DNA of 64,000 bases. Origin: Humibacillus xanthopallidus (lineage in GTDB: Bacteria; Actinomycetota; Actinomycetes; Actinomycetales; Dermatophilaceae). A model generated the notes under the pieces. The model was not told the DNA's origin. It made no database searches and saw nothing but the letters and a program-made list of their open reading frames with translations. This document shows positions 1 to 9,334 of this stretch, piece by piece (the first letter of the stretch is position 1; each line of letters begins with the position of its first letter). A program made the translations under genes and the position numbers. The DNA is taken from NCBI RefSeq assembly GCF_006717145.1, contig NZ_VFQF01000003.1, forward strand, positions 248,001 to 312,000, given 5' to 3'.

Positions 1-264
1 TCATCGGCTCATCAGCCGGCCGGCCGGCACGATCGAGGTCTGCTGCGCGAGTTGCTGCACGTGCGGGGCCGGTCACCTGCTCGATCGCTTTTGGCGTGTC
101 GGTCGGAGAAAGTTTGCGAGAGCGCGCACGGGGCATCACAGCGATCACCGTCGGTCCTCAGCCTTCAAGTCAGCGGTGGCCCTGCTCCGGAGCCCAGGAT
201 GCTCAGCATTCCAGCACAGTTCCTGTGCCTCACTGTGGGCGCTGTGACGCCTGCCCCCGTGGTG
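1..264. other. unassigned left edge
   Basis: No gene is supported here. An open frame starting near 52 on the plus strand has an arginine/serine-rich composition typical of chance frames in GC-rich DNA and no recognisable motif. The stretch could be the tail of flanking chromosome or part of the IS110 element's left side. Confidence 0.3.
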
Positions 265-505
265 GGTGCTAGGCGGCTACTAGATACTTTCGGTAGGGCC
301 GGCGTCTGGCCAGACTCGGTCCAGGCGCCCGGCGGGAAGCTCTCCTCGCGGCTGCCCACCGGCGTGATCGGTGTGGCTCAACTTCGGTTTGCGTTCCCGT
401 CGGGCACCGCCCCGTGAGGTGTGGCTCCAGAGGGGTCTGCCCAGCTCTCAGTAGCACTGCCCGCCTCGCAACCCCTACAGGTCCATCACGAGACGAGGTA
501 GTGGC
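265..505 (+). ncRNA. possible IS110 bridge-RNA region
   Basis: This is a non-coding leader immediately before the IS110-type transposase. In the IS110 group the long non-coding end upstream of the transposase encodes the bridge RNA that pairs with donor and target DNA; that is established for IS621 and relatives. Here the placement and length fit, but I did not resolve the loops or the exact left end, so the call rests on position only. Confidence 0.3.
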
Positions 506-1717
506 ATGGCGAAGGTGTTCATCGGGGTCGATCCCCACAAGCTGTCGGCGACGATCGAGGTCGTCGACGAGCACGAGAAGATCCTGACGAAGGGGCGGTT
601 CTCCACGGACAAGGCGGGCTACGCGGCGATGCGCAAGCATGTCGCGGCTTACCGGGAGCGGGTCTGGGCGGTGGAGGGCAGCAATGGCGCCGGCCGTCCG
701 CTGGCGCAGCGGCTGCTCGCGGACGGCGAGCACGTCGTGGATGTGCCGGCCAAGCTCAGCGCGCGAGCCAGGGCGCTCGACACCGGCCACAACCGCAAGA
801 CCGACGCCCATGACGCGCACGCGGTCGCGGTCGTCGCGGTGCGCACCACGGGCCTTCGGGTGCTGTCCTACGACGCCGAGCTGGAGTCGCTGCGGATGCT
901 CGTGGCCCGGCGCGAGGAGCTGTCCCGGCAGCGCGTGCAGACGCTCAACCGGTTGCAGCGGCTGCTGTCCGAGCTGATCCCCGGGAAAGCGAAGAAGGAC
1001 CTGACTCCCTTGCAGGCCAAGCGGATTCTCGCCTCGGTGCGCCCCCGCGACATCGTGGGCAAGACCCGCAAGAGGCTCGCCCTCGAGCAGCTGACCGACC
1101 TCGTCGGGATCGACACGAAGATCAAGGCCCTGAGCAAAGAGCTCTAGGTGATGGTGAAGGCCTCCGGCTCGAGCCTGATGGACCTGACCGGGGTCGGGCC
1201 GATCGTCGCTGCCCGCGTGCTGGCCGACGTCGGGGACGTTGCCCGGTTCGCCGACCGGAACCGGTTCGCGTCCTGGACCGGCACCGCACCGATCGCGGCC
1301 TCCTCCGGCGAGATCGTCCGGCACCGGCTCTCCCGCGCGGGAAACCGTCGCATGAACCACATGATCCACATCGCCGCGGCCACCCAGATCCGGCTGAACA
1401 CCCCCGGCCGGGCCTACTACCTGCGCAAGCTCGCCGCCGGCAAAACCAAAGCCGAGGCGATGCGCTGCCTGAAGCGCCGGATCTCCGACGCCCTGTACCG
1501 CCAGCTGATTGCCGACGCCAGAGCCGCCGCGCAGGCGACCGCTGAGGCGGGCCCGGGAGGGCACCGCGGGACGTCACATGAATCCAGCGCGGCCGGCTCG
1601 CACCCGCACACCGGCACTTCGGATCAGCCACTTCCCGGACCCGCACAGGCGACGCTACCCGCGCCGTCCCCGGCGAGGAAGACCAGCACCGTCAGGCACC
1701 TCCAACCCGCCTCTTGA
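506..1717 (+). pseudogene. IS110-family transposase interrupted by an in-frame TAG
   Basis: The first part (506-1147) is the RuvC-like DEDD domain, with an early Asp in IGVDPHK, a Glu in AVEGSNG and Asp residues in KTDAHDAHAV. After a TAG at 1145-1147 the same frame continues without another stop to 1717. That second part is the transposase_20 domain, with LTGVGPIVAA and the Ser-containing stretch before RLSRAGNRRMN. Joined, the product would be about 403 residues, normal for IS110. A single AAG-to-TAG change explains the break, since the next residues read on smoothly. It is therefore probably an inactivated element; readthrough or a sequencing error are alternatives. A separate start at the GTG or ATG just after the stop would give only the C-terminal half, which lacks the DEDD residues. 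Confidence 0.88.
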
Positions 1718-1817
1718 CAACAGAGGGGTGCCGGAGTGACGCGGCCCGGCCCACGTCGAGGCCGGGCGCGTGAACCAGATTAACTTTGCATTCTATCCAA
1801 CCACTCCGGCACCCTTC

Positions 1818-2333
1818 TCAGGACAAGATAGAACGGAGATCCCGGTAAGCCTGGCGAGTCAATCTGTACCTCCCGAGATCGTTCTTGGAGAGGTGGCCAC
1901 TCCCCGTCAGGCGCTGGACAAGATCTCGGAACTCCAACAGGGAGATCTCGTGCTGCAGATCGCCCGGCAGTTCTTGGTACACCCTCTCGACGTCATTGGG
2001 TAGGAGGAGATCGTCCTTGATCCTGGCCAGCACATGAAGATCGGAGTCACGGACCTCGACCTGCTCCGCGTTGACCAAGAAGGGAAGGACCACGGAGAGC
2101 ACCACAATGGGTACCTCGTTTGCTCCTGTCGCGTAACACACGGGTAGAAGGACGGCTGTGGCGATCGCGCTCTGAACGGCCGCAGGCGCTGCGTTCCACT
2201 GCCATCTCCCGAGGCGGACCTCTAGGGATGCTTCCATGGAATCCGTCAACTGGATCACAGCCAGATCTCGAACAGGCTCGGCGAACGGGCCGAGCGGCCG
2301 AAGCAGTTCGAGCAGGTCTTCAGCGGTGATCAT
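1818..2333 (-). CDS. small protein of unknown function, third gene of the leftward island block
   Basis: I do not recognise this 171-residue protein. It begins MITAEDLLELLRPL, has a hydrophobic middle (AIATAVLLPVCYATG, then VVLSVVLPFLVNAEQ) that could be one or two membrane or buried helices, and ends with a helical segment that looks like a small winged helix. The start at 2333 is chosen over the longer frame from 2459 because AAGGTG lies eight bases upstream and because the longer form would overlap the preceding gene. It lies 58 bp after the metalloprotease-like gene on the same strand and is probably cotranscribed with it, so it may be an accessory or immunity-like partner; that is inference. 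Confidence 0.6.
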   Translation of the reverse strand: MITAEDLLELLRPLGPFAEPVRDLAVIQLTDSMEASLEVRLGRWQWNAAPAAVQSAIATAVLLPVCYATGANEVPIVVLSVVLPFLVNAEQVEVRDSDLHVLARIKDDLLLPNDVERVYQELPGDLQHEISLLEFRDLVQRLTGSGHLSKNDLGRYRLTRQAYRDLRSILS

Positions 2334-2391
2334 GTTTGGCGCACCTTGCCCGGTGGGCCTCAGTTCCTGAATCGACAAGATGGCCTGGGGC

Positions 2392-4173
2392 TCAACTTCC
2401 GAGCACATCGAAAAGGCTCTCGCTTTCTTGTCCGAGGAACCACCAGGTCTCAATGACATGACGGATTACGACATCAAGATGTGCACGGTACTCACTGAAA
2501 GCAGCCGGGAGACGGCGCGCCTCGGAGTCGTCCAAGGACTCGAGCCAAGCCTTGAGATAGGAGCGCCCGGCCTCGCCGGTGATGGTGGCCCACACGTACT
2601 GGGTCAGGACGGTGAGTCTAGCCACGATCACGTACAGGTGGCGGTCTCCCTGCACCTCATACACGTCCCACATGAGGCCCACCCGCCCTGCGTGGCTCGA
2701 CAGGATTCGCGGTAGGACCGGACCGTCCACAAGGACGACCAATGGCGACACCGCGTCGAAATCCGTTTGAGGTGGAGACATCATCAGTGCGGACGCCGTC
2801 GTGAGCACGACGGTGTTCTGCCTCATCGCGCGGACAAATGGCCCAGGCTCCAAGTCGTCGATGACGCATATCCGTGCGCAGGGCGCGCTCGCAGAATCCT
2901 TGCCCGCAGCGACTAGGGCCAACTGCAGGCGGTCCGGCTCGCGGGTTGACATCCAATCGACTAGGCCCGAGAACTGCTGCGCGAGCTGCTTGGCGGGTAG
3001 CCAAGTCAGGAGGCAGTGGATCCCAAGGGTGGGGTGGTCTCGGGCGAAGTCCAGCGCCCGCCCCGGCAAGTCGTCTTCCGCCACCATCTCCGCGGGGAGC
3101 GGATCCCTGTGAAGGAAGAGGCGTTCGCGAGCGTGCTCCTGCAGGTCATCGGTCGTCGCGGCCCTGATGTCGTCAATGCTGATCCTGTTGCGCATTGCCG
3201 GGGCGAAGGCGATAACGTCGGCAATGAGCTCCGTGGTGTAGATGCGCATTGATTCCGCATTCATTGTCGGAATGCCTGCGTTGGTCAGCAGTTCGGCAAC
3301 GGCGGAGAAGTACGGCTCCATTTCCGCCGGGGACGGCGAATCACGAAGCCCGAAATGCTCCGGACTCGGCAGCCCGGCCAACACCTTCCGCGTCACCTGA
3401 GCTAACCGCCGATCCGGCCGCACCTCGCGACTATCGAGGTCCTTGATGCGAACAGCATCCAGGCGACATGCGGATGATCCTAGGGCAGCGGGGCTCATGC
3501 AAGCCCGGAGGACTGCATCGATCTGAAAGCGACCAGTCTCCCAAGGGAGCCGATCAGCCAATTCAAGGCCAGCACGAAGGTAGTCACGGTACACCAGACT
3601 TAGTTGTGTTTCCTCGGTAATGAGGTTGGCCGAAAGTGTCGTTGCGTATGTTTCGTGGACGGTTCGTGCTGAGTTGCGACAGAAGTGGAACAGCCGCTGG
3701 AAGCGCGCGCTATTGCCGCCCTGGTGAGCGAGATCCAGCGCGAATCGGCCCAGCAACCCCCACGGGGTCGTGTGCTGCAGTTCGTGGTGGAGGCGCTCAT
3801 GCAGCGACACCGCGGCCTGCTGCCCTGGGTCCCCCAGTGTGGCGAGGTGTACCGACCATGTCTCAAAGCCGTCATAGGTGCCCTGCGCGCCGAGGTCCGA
3901 TGAACAGAAGTAGGACGACTCGTAGGTAGGGTGGTCTACTGCAGAACTCGACACGACAAGGTCCGTTCTAGTCGGATGTTGCCTGCGGAAGGCTGCGCGA
4001 GAAGGGAGTTCCGTGCGCTCGGACGTCACCGATTGTGGTAGCAGAGAGTACCGCAGAGATAGCAGCAATCCCTCGTGGTGCCTAGGCGACCCACCGATAT
4101 GCGGCGCAGCTCCGCGCGACACCTTGGGGCTGTAGGACCTATCGAGATCCAAGGCGCAGGCGGTGGCCCGCAT
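2392..4173 (-). CDS. HExxH-motif putative zinc metalloprotease in the defence island
   Basis: The product is up to 593 residues with no family I can name. The clear motif is HELQH at residues 130-134, the zinc-binding signature of metallopeptidases. A Glu in HETYA, about 40 residues further on, is in a plausible position for the third ligand of a gluzincin. The remainder is helical and ends LFDVLGS. No signal peptide is visible, so a cytoplasmic site is likely. The start is uncertain: residues before about 75 are compositionally different and the real start may be internal. It is the middle gene of three on the minus strand. Its guanine plus cytosine content is lower than the chromosome to the right, which fits acquisition. 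A protease role rests on the motif alone. Confidence 0.6.
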   Translation of the reverse strand: MRATACALDLDRSYSPKVSRGAAPHIGGSPRHHEGLLLSLRYSLLPQSVTSERTELPSRAAFRRQHPTRTDLVVSSSAVDHPTYESSYFCSSDLGAQGTYDGFETWSVHLATLGDPGQQAAVSLHERLHHELQHTTPWGLLGRFALDLAHQGGNSARFQRLFHFCRNSARTVHETYATTLSANLITEETQLSLVYRDYLRAGLELADRLPWETGRFQIDAVLRACMSPAALGSSACRLDAVRIKDLDSREVRPDRRLAQVTRKVLAGLPSPEHFGLRDSPSPAEMEPYFSAVAELLTNAGIPTMNAESMRIYTTELIADVIAFAPAMRNRISIDDIRAATTDDLQEHARERLFLHRDPLPAEMVAEDDLPGRALDFARDHPTLGIHCLLTWLPAKQLAQQFSGLVDWMSTREPDRLQLALVAAGKDSASAPCARICVIDDLEPGPFVRAMRQNTVVLTTASALMMSPPQTDFDAVSPLVVLVDGPVLPRILSSHAGRVGLMWDVYEVQGDRHLYVIVARLTVLTQYVWATITGEAGRSYLKAWLESLDDSEARRLPAAFSEYRAHLDVVIRHVIETWWFLGQESESLFDVLGS

Positions 4174-4403
4174 CCGCGTGTCTTCAGGAGTGATCGCGAC
4201 CTCGACAACTGCCGCAACATCTTCCGCTACGCGGCGATAGGGACACTGCCGCTTCGCGGCGGTGTGACCCGGCTACGAACTCCTTCGGCAGCGCTTGGCA
4301 GTCGCTTGTGCGCTCGCTGTTCGACCGGACCGCACCGCTAAGTGACTGCGTGGCGCCGCGAGGACCCCGGGTTCCGAGGAGGGAGACATAGGCGCTCTCA
4401 TCG

Positions 4404-6365
4404 TCAGGCGCGGTCTGCTTCTGCGGCCAGCGCGGTGAGACAGAAGTCATCGTTTAGCTTGATGATGAGCGCAGTGGTTAGCCGGAGCGCCGTGACGTAC
4501 GTGTGGAAGTGTGCGTCCTCGCCGTCCGCGTTCGCCTGCGATCCGTGCAGGTACTTGTTCCGTAGTTCGGGACCGTTGCTGAAATCGACTTTATTCAGGA
4601 AGTAGTTGAAGTACTGTCCCTCTGCTTCCGTCAGCAACGACGATTGGCGAGTGGTCCATCCCCTCTCGGTCATGGCGTCCGCTTCTGCCCGACCAGCTTC
4701 GGAGAGATGGTAGTAGCTGGCTGCCCGCGTGTCGAACAGGGCCTTTAGGATAATGAACTGTTCTGCGCTGCGGATGCGCAACCGCGAGCCATGGTTCTCC
4801 ATGATGCCCAATTCGATGAGTTGGTCGACAGTTCGATTCTGGAAGTCGTGGAGGTCTTCGTAGCCAACTTCGTTTTCCAGGAAGAGGCTGGCAGCGTCGT
4901 CGGCCTTCAGATCTTCGTCAATATAGGCCAGTCCCGACTGGTCGGAGAACAGGTGGTGCAGGATGCCGACGATCCCATCTCCCGTGGTTGCGTAGAGATA
5001 CTTCCCCGTCAACAGGCTCGGTACCTGCCTGTATCGCACCGGGGCTGAGGTGATCGCCAGAAGATCTCGGTCGAGTTCGCCGTCTTCGACGAACAGCGTG
5101 AATTGGTTTACTACGCTCTCCATCTCGACAAAGAGATGTCTGACCTTCTCCAAGTAGGATGCACCCCTGCTCGACGGTGTGAACGAGAAGTTCTTAGCCC
5201 CGAACTCTTCAGGCAGATACTCCTCGAAGAACCAACGGAAGACATCTTCTATGTCGACGTCCTTTGTTCCCAAAAAGTGTTGATATAGACGCGTCTGCAG
5301 AAGGCTGCTTTGGTCGATTGAGCGAAAGGCGGCGCCGATATGGTAGTCAGTCCTTCCGGTTGTCGTCATGAAACGCTCGAAGACACCGAGCCGTGCTGGG
5401 TACGACGGCAGTGTAAGAAGCGTGTGTCGGTTTGCGAACTCGAACAGATGCTGGAAGTTGTTGAGGATGCTGGGGTTGTCCAGGGTGTCCTCCAGCCACC
5501 GACGGCTGTAAGTAAGCCGGATGACCAATCCATCGGACTCGTCCACCTCATATCTGGCCGGCTCAACCTGTGTATCGGAAAGGCCTACTTCGGTCCCAGT
5601 CTTGAACCCAGCATTCTCCTCGAAGAACCGCTGGGTCGTCTCGGCGCTGCGCCGCTTCGCCCGCAACTTGAGCTTGGCGTCAACACCGGTGGCCGTACTG
5701 ACCTGTGCGGTCTCGATCATGCTGACGTAGTTGGGGTTCGCATCCGGATAGTCGATGTAGCTCGCGAGGAGGTCGCGCGAATCCTCCGGCTTGAAGCTGG
5801 TGGGCAGGTACACCTCTCCGCGGATGTCCCTCTGTAGATGCTTCCGGATCACGTGTTCCGCGTTCCGGGGTGAGGCGAGCAACTCGTCGCGCATCTCGTT
5901 GTCATAAGCGGCCACCAACCTCTTGCATGTCAGCAACGTGCCGAGGTTGACGCCAGCACTCTTCAGCGCTGGCAGCATTGCCGTTGGTGCGCAGCGCTCG
6001 AAGGCCCCGCTCCTGCCCAGAAGTTCGAGCAGATCGGCGTGGTACTCGTATCCGACATCTGCGACGACGCTTGAACAGGTGGCCTCGTCGATCGCGCTGA
6101 AGTATCGCGCGACTGCAGCTCGGAGATTCCCTCTCTGGGACCTTGCGAAGTCTCGTTGCTCTTGGGTGTATGCCTGTGGGAGGAAGTCGTTCTCGAGGTA
6201 CTGCTGCACGTTGTGAAGTTCGATGATGTCGACTGTGCTTGTCGGGACCCTAGAAGGGTCGAAGCTTTCGACGATTTCTGCCACCCGTTCGACGTACCAG
6301 CCTGACGCCAGGTCATGCACACCAAAGAATCGGACCCGCCGCGGGTGGTCCTCGTCAACGATCAA
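4404..6365 (-). CDS. large unknown protein with C-terminal HEPN-like motif
   Basis: This 653-residue protein heads the leftward block. I recognise no domain in the first 550 residues, which look globular and helical. Near the C-terminus is RNKYLHG (R602 to H607), followed by a long hydrophobic helix ending LIIKLNDDF. This matches the R-x4-6-H pattern and helix arrangement of HEPN domains, many of which are RNases in toxin-antitoxin, abortive-infection and CRISPR systems. The HEPN reading is inference from the motif and its setting. A 230-bp gap separates it from the HExxH gene. Codon use is less GC-biased than the resident genes (for instance more TTG, AAG and GAT). It could be the effector of an undescribed system together with the protease-like gene. 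Confidence 0.62.
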   Translation of the reverse strand: MIVDEDHPRRVRFFGVHDLASGWYVERVAEIVESFDPSRVPTSTVDIIELHNVQQYLENDFLPQAYTQEQRDFARSQRGNLRAAVARYFSAIDEATCSSVVADVGYEYHADLLELLGRSGAFERCAPTAMLPALKSAGVNLGTLLTCKRLVAAYDNEMRDELLASPRNAEHVIRKHLQRDIRGEVYLPTSFKPEDSRDLLASYIDYPDANPNYVSMIETAQVSTATGVDAKLKLRAKRRSAETTQRFFEENAGFKTGTEVGLSDTQVEPARYEVDESDGLVIRLTYSRRWLEDTLDNPSILNNFQHLFEFANRHTLLTLPSYPARLGVFERFMTTTGRTDYHIGAAFRSIDQSSLLQTRLYQHFLGTKDVDIEDVFRWFFEEYLPEEFGAKNFSFTPSSRGASYLEKVRHLFVEMESVVNQFTLFVEDGELDRDLLAITSAPVRYRQVPSLLTGKYLYATTGDGIVGILHHLFSDQSGLAYIDEDLKADDAASLFLENEVGYEDLHDFQNRTVDQLIELGIMENHGSRLRIRSAEQFIILKALFDTRAASYYHLSEAGRAEADAMTERGWTTRQSSLLTEAEGQYFNYFLNKVDFSNGPELRNKYLHGSQANADGEDAHFHTYVTALRLTTALIIKLNDDFCLTALAAEADRA

Positions 6366-7001
6366 CTTCCGACCTCACTCGTTGTCGCTGTAGCCCTGAC
6401 GAGGGCATCGTCTCGTACGCCTCCCACATGACCACATGCGGACATCTTCGCGGATGCCAGTGGCGGTTCCCGTTGAGCCGGGTGGACCCTGATGCCGCAG
6501 GTCGGCGACGCACGGCCTCTCGCTGTTAGATATCGCCCGGAAGACATGTGCGGGCGTTGAGCCTCCAGGGCCGAACTATTGTACTGAGTCGACGGAACGG
6601 CGTGGGCGGCCCCCCACCGCCCGACAGACTCGTCTGCCTTGGTACCACAATCCCAAGCGAGGCGGCATCCCCCGCACCTGGTAGGTCTTGTCTTCGGCGA
6701 GGAAGGTGCGGGCACAGGCGGCGGATAGACGCATCTCCATCGGGTGGTCCCGATCTGCTCTCCGATCATCCGGGCATGCTGACCAACGCACGACCGCGTC
6801 CGTCGCTTCCGCAGGTGGAGCCCTCCGCCTCATGAGCGAACTCGACGTCGGCGCATCGGGCGGCGCGACGTCTTTCCTGGCCCGCCAGAGCCTCGAGTGT
6901 CCACGGTCCACCGAGTTCAAGTTGGCGGTCAGATCAGCACCTGAACGGTTGAGCTTACTGCGATCGGGGCGCACGCTAGGACCAGGTGGGAAGATGATTC
7001 C
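6366..7001. other. divergent intergenic region of the island
   Basis: This 636-bp stretch separates the leftward block from the rightward genes, so promoters for both should lie here. Short open frames on both strands have no recognisable motif and overlap each other, so I do not call a gene. No clear -10/-35 pair was identified by eye. Confidence 0.35.
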
Positions 7002-7988
7002 GTGGCTGACACGATCTGGGATCGCCTAGAGGAATGCGTAGAGCACCTCACGGACCCATTTCGAGCCTCCGAGATGGTCGGATGGTTCCGCCGCCACTAC
7101 CCGGACGTGAAGGAACAATCACTCCGCGCGCATATTCAGGCTGCAACCTCCAACGCGTCTGCCGGGTCGCGCGGCATGTTCGCCAACCGGCAGCCGCTCA
7201 TCACGCGGATCGAGCACGGCCTGTACAGGCGTTACGACGCCGAGCCCGCCCTCGAGAAGTCGCAGTCAGATGGTCAGCCCCGGAGAGCAGTTGCGCAGCT
7301 GCCGCCCGAGGTGGACATCGAGGAAGCCGTCGGGAGATATCTCGGCGATCGCAACCCGACCGCGCGGTACGCCTCATTCGACTACTGCTTCAACCACTTC
7401 CAACAGCACCGGACAACGGTCGCAGCCTGGGGTGAGCCCACCGGCATGGAGACCAGCTGCCTCCACCTCGGCTTCTACCTCGCCAGTTGGGGGATGCTGC
7501 GCGGATCATCCGACCTGCTGCAGCGAAGCGCCCGCCACCTAGCTCCGCTTATTGAGACCATCGCCCATGCCCCTGCCCAGGTATGGGACTTGGACCTCGA
7601 TGGCTATGACACGACAGGCATTGATCTGGTCTATAGGACCGCCCTCGATGTCCGCTCTGCGCTACGCCCGGTCGAAGCATCCGACATCCTCGTGACCAAG
7701 GTGATGCTTGGCGTATTCGGCTGCGTTCCGGCCTTCGATACCTACTTCAAGAAAGGCTTTGGCGTCTCCACCTTTGGCCAGGCTGCTCTGCGACGTGTCG
7801 GGGATTTCTATCAAGCCAACGCGCCGGCCATCGACCGACTCCGTGAGCCCACATTGGACTTCACCACCGGGCAGCCGACCACCCGGCTCTACCCCCGGGC
7901 CAAGGTGGTGGACATGACCTTCTTCATCGCCGGTGGCTATACGGGAGGGGTGGCGCGTCGTCGCAGGCTGCCGGCCCGTCTGGCTTAG
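7002..7988 (+). CDS. conserved protein of unknown function near the Hachiman-like pair
   Basis: The 328-residue product seems to have two parts. Residues 1-75 look like a small helix-turn-helix-like domain, with FRASEMVGWFRRHYPDVKEQSL and a closing basic IEHGLYRRY. After a linker, residues 105-320 resemble a widespread conserved family that I know only as hypothetical, with SFDYCFNHFQ, LGFYLASWGMLRGSS and VFGCVPAFDTYFKKG. The last 15 residues are arginine-rich and may reflect drift at the end of the gene. It begins at ATG 7002; a GTG frame at the same place is not better supported. It lies on the same strand as hamAB but 533 bp upstream, so cotranscription is unproven. A DNA-binding or sensor role is only a guess. 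Confidence 0.6.
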   Translation: MADTIWDRLEECVEHLTDPFRASEMVGWFRRHYPDVKEQSLRAHIQAATSNASAGSRGMFANRQPLITRIEHGLYRRYDAEPALEKSQSDGQPRRAVAQLPPEVDIEEAVGRYLGDRNPTARYASFDYCFNHFQQHRTTVAAWGEPTGMETSCLHLGFYLASWGMLRGSSDLLQRSARHLAPLIETIAHAPAQVWDLDLDGYDTTGIDLVYRTALDVRSALRPVEASDILVTKVMLGVFGCVPAFDTYFKKGFGVSTFGQAALRRVGDFYQANAPAIDRLREPTLDFTTGQPTTRLYPRAKVVDMTFFIAGGYTGGVARRRRLPARLA

Positions 7989-8521
7989 AGGGGAATGGAA
8001 TGCAGGCCAGGGAGTGACCGTACGTGTGCGGCGCGTCAACGCTAGGGGATCAGCAGCCACCGGGCGGTTCGCCACCGACAAGACCCGGTACGCCCGATGC
8101 GCAGGCAGGTGCCGGGGTGACCGCGTGCCGGGTCCGCCACCACACTGCGGTTACCCGACCGGAGGCCGGCAGAGCTTTGAGCCGGACTAGCGTCCGATCC
8201 TTGGTCTCGGAGGTCAGCAACCCGCGGTCAGGGCAGGCGCCGTGCCCGTCGATCACCTCATTTGCGACCCGAACAGTCTTTGGATCGAACTGGTCGGACT
8301 GCAGGACGTGGAACTCCTGCTGCAGTCCGAGAAGCACTGACGTACCCTCATTCACGCACGTGGGCGCGCCGCTGCCGTGTTGTGGGAGACCAATGGCAGG
8401 ATGGAGTCAAGAGCCCATCAAACACCCCCGTCCCCGCCCAGGTGGGAGAGCCCCTTAGGCTGACGCTTGCCATCGACGGCAGTTATTACACGCGCGACGT
8501 GGGGCGCAGGAGTGGACACTG
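7989..8521. other. unassigned spacer before the hamA-like gene
   Basis: No gene is supported in these 533 bases. Overlapping short frames occur on both strands. One minus-strand frame (8050-8355) has a fairly protein-like middle around FDPKTVRVANEVIDG but no identifiable family, so it may be a decayed gene remnant. The promoter for the nuclease-helicase pair should lie toward the right end. Confidence 0.3.
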
Positions 8522-9334
8522 ATGGAGGAACTGGGGCTCGACCTCGCGGAAGTCCGATCGTTCTTTAGTGAGTCCCTTGCCGAGCCATATGTCATGGTAA
8601 GCATCGGGGCGGACAGGGCCGCCGCGTGGACACAGCTACTGGGTGTGCCGGCGCGACGATGCTACATCGCGGATGGTCACCTGCAGGCTGTCGTTGACGG
8701 CAAAGGTCTCCCCTACGAGACGGTTGTCGGCGCGGTTATGCCCGACAAGGGGTCGGTAATGGCCGGCGACTATGGCGAGATCGTGACAGCGCTCTACTTG
8801 GCCTCGCGTGCCCACCCAGACCGGGTGCTGGAGCCCAAGATGTGGCGCCTCAAGAGCGGGCGGACCAAGCCTTCCCAAGGCTCTGACGTCGTTCAGTTTC
8901 AGCTGCCTCACTGGCCAACGGCCTCCGAAGACGACGTGATCGTGTGCGCAGAGGTGAAGACCAAGTCCACCAATGGCACGTCGACTCCTATAGCGTCAGC
9001 TATTGCGGATTCACGAAAAGATCGTGAGAGCCGCCTTGTGAAGACGCTGATGTGGCTCAAGGAGAAAGCCATCTTGGGTGACCTCGGCACTGTCAAACTG
9101 GACCATCTCGAGCGATTCGTGAGAGCAACCGATCACCCTCCGGCAAAATACGAGTTCAGAGCCGTGGCGGTCATTAGCTCCGACCTCGTGGAAAAGGAAC
9201 TAGCTGGTGTCACGCCGCCTGGGACGTCGGAGTGCACCTTGGTTGTGATCTCCGTGCCCGACCTGAAGGAAAACTACGAGCGTCTGTACGAGGTCCTCAT
9301 GGCGAACTCAGACGTAGATGTCTTAGGCGCATGA
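8522..9334 (+). CDS. hamA: HamA-like (DUF1837) nuclease of a Hachiman-type defence system
   Basis: The 270-residue protein has the layout of the HamA C-terminal family: GDYGE at about residue 82, a lysine/tryptophan segment (KMWRLKSG), then GSD near 122 and AEVKTK near 143. Together these form a PD-(D/E)xK-type nuclease centre. AGGAG nine bases before ATG 8522 supports the start. Its stop overlaps the helicase start as ATGA, so the two are translationally coupled. In known Hachiman systems HamA is held inactive by the HamB helicase and degrades DNA once HamB senses abnormal DNA. Assignment comes from motifs and gene order, without a search. An AbpA-like relative is the main alternative. Confidence 0.72.
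   Translation: MEELGLDLAEVRSFFSESLAEPYVMVSIGADRAAAWTQLLGVPARRCYIADGHLQAVVDGKGLPYETVVGAVMPDKGSVMAGDYGEIVTALYLASRAHPDRVLEPKMWRLKSGRTKPSQGSDVVQFQLPHWPTASEDDVIVCAEVKTKSTNGTSTPIASAIADSRKDRESRLVKTLMWLKEKAILGDLGTVKLDHLERFVRATDHPPAKYEFRAVAVISSDLVEKELAGVTPPGTSECTLVVISVPDLKENYERLYEVLMANSDVDVLGA

Noticed and set aside
52-417. 121-residue plus-strand frame at the left edge
   Set aside because: No motif and a biased composition; it overlaps the likely bridge-RNA leader of the IS110 element.
6362-6769. Minus-strand frame overlapping the start of the HEPN-like gene
   Set aside because: Composition is not protein-like and it overlaps a better-supported gene start.
9232-9330. Earlier ATG start for the helicase gene
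   Set aside because: It would overlap hamA by about 100 bp and add a non-family N-terminus; the ATGA overlap at 9331 is the natural coupling start.
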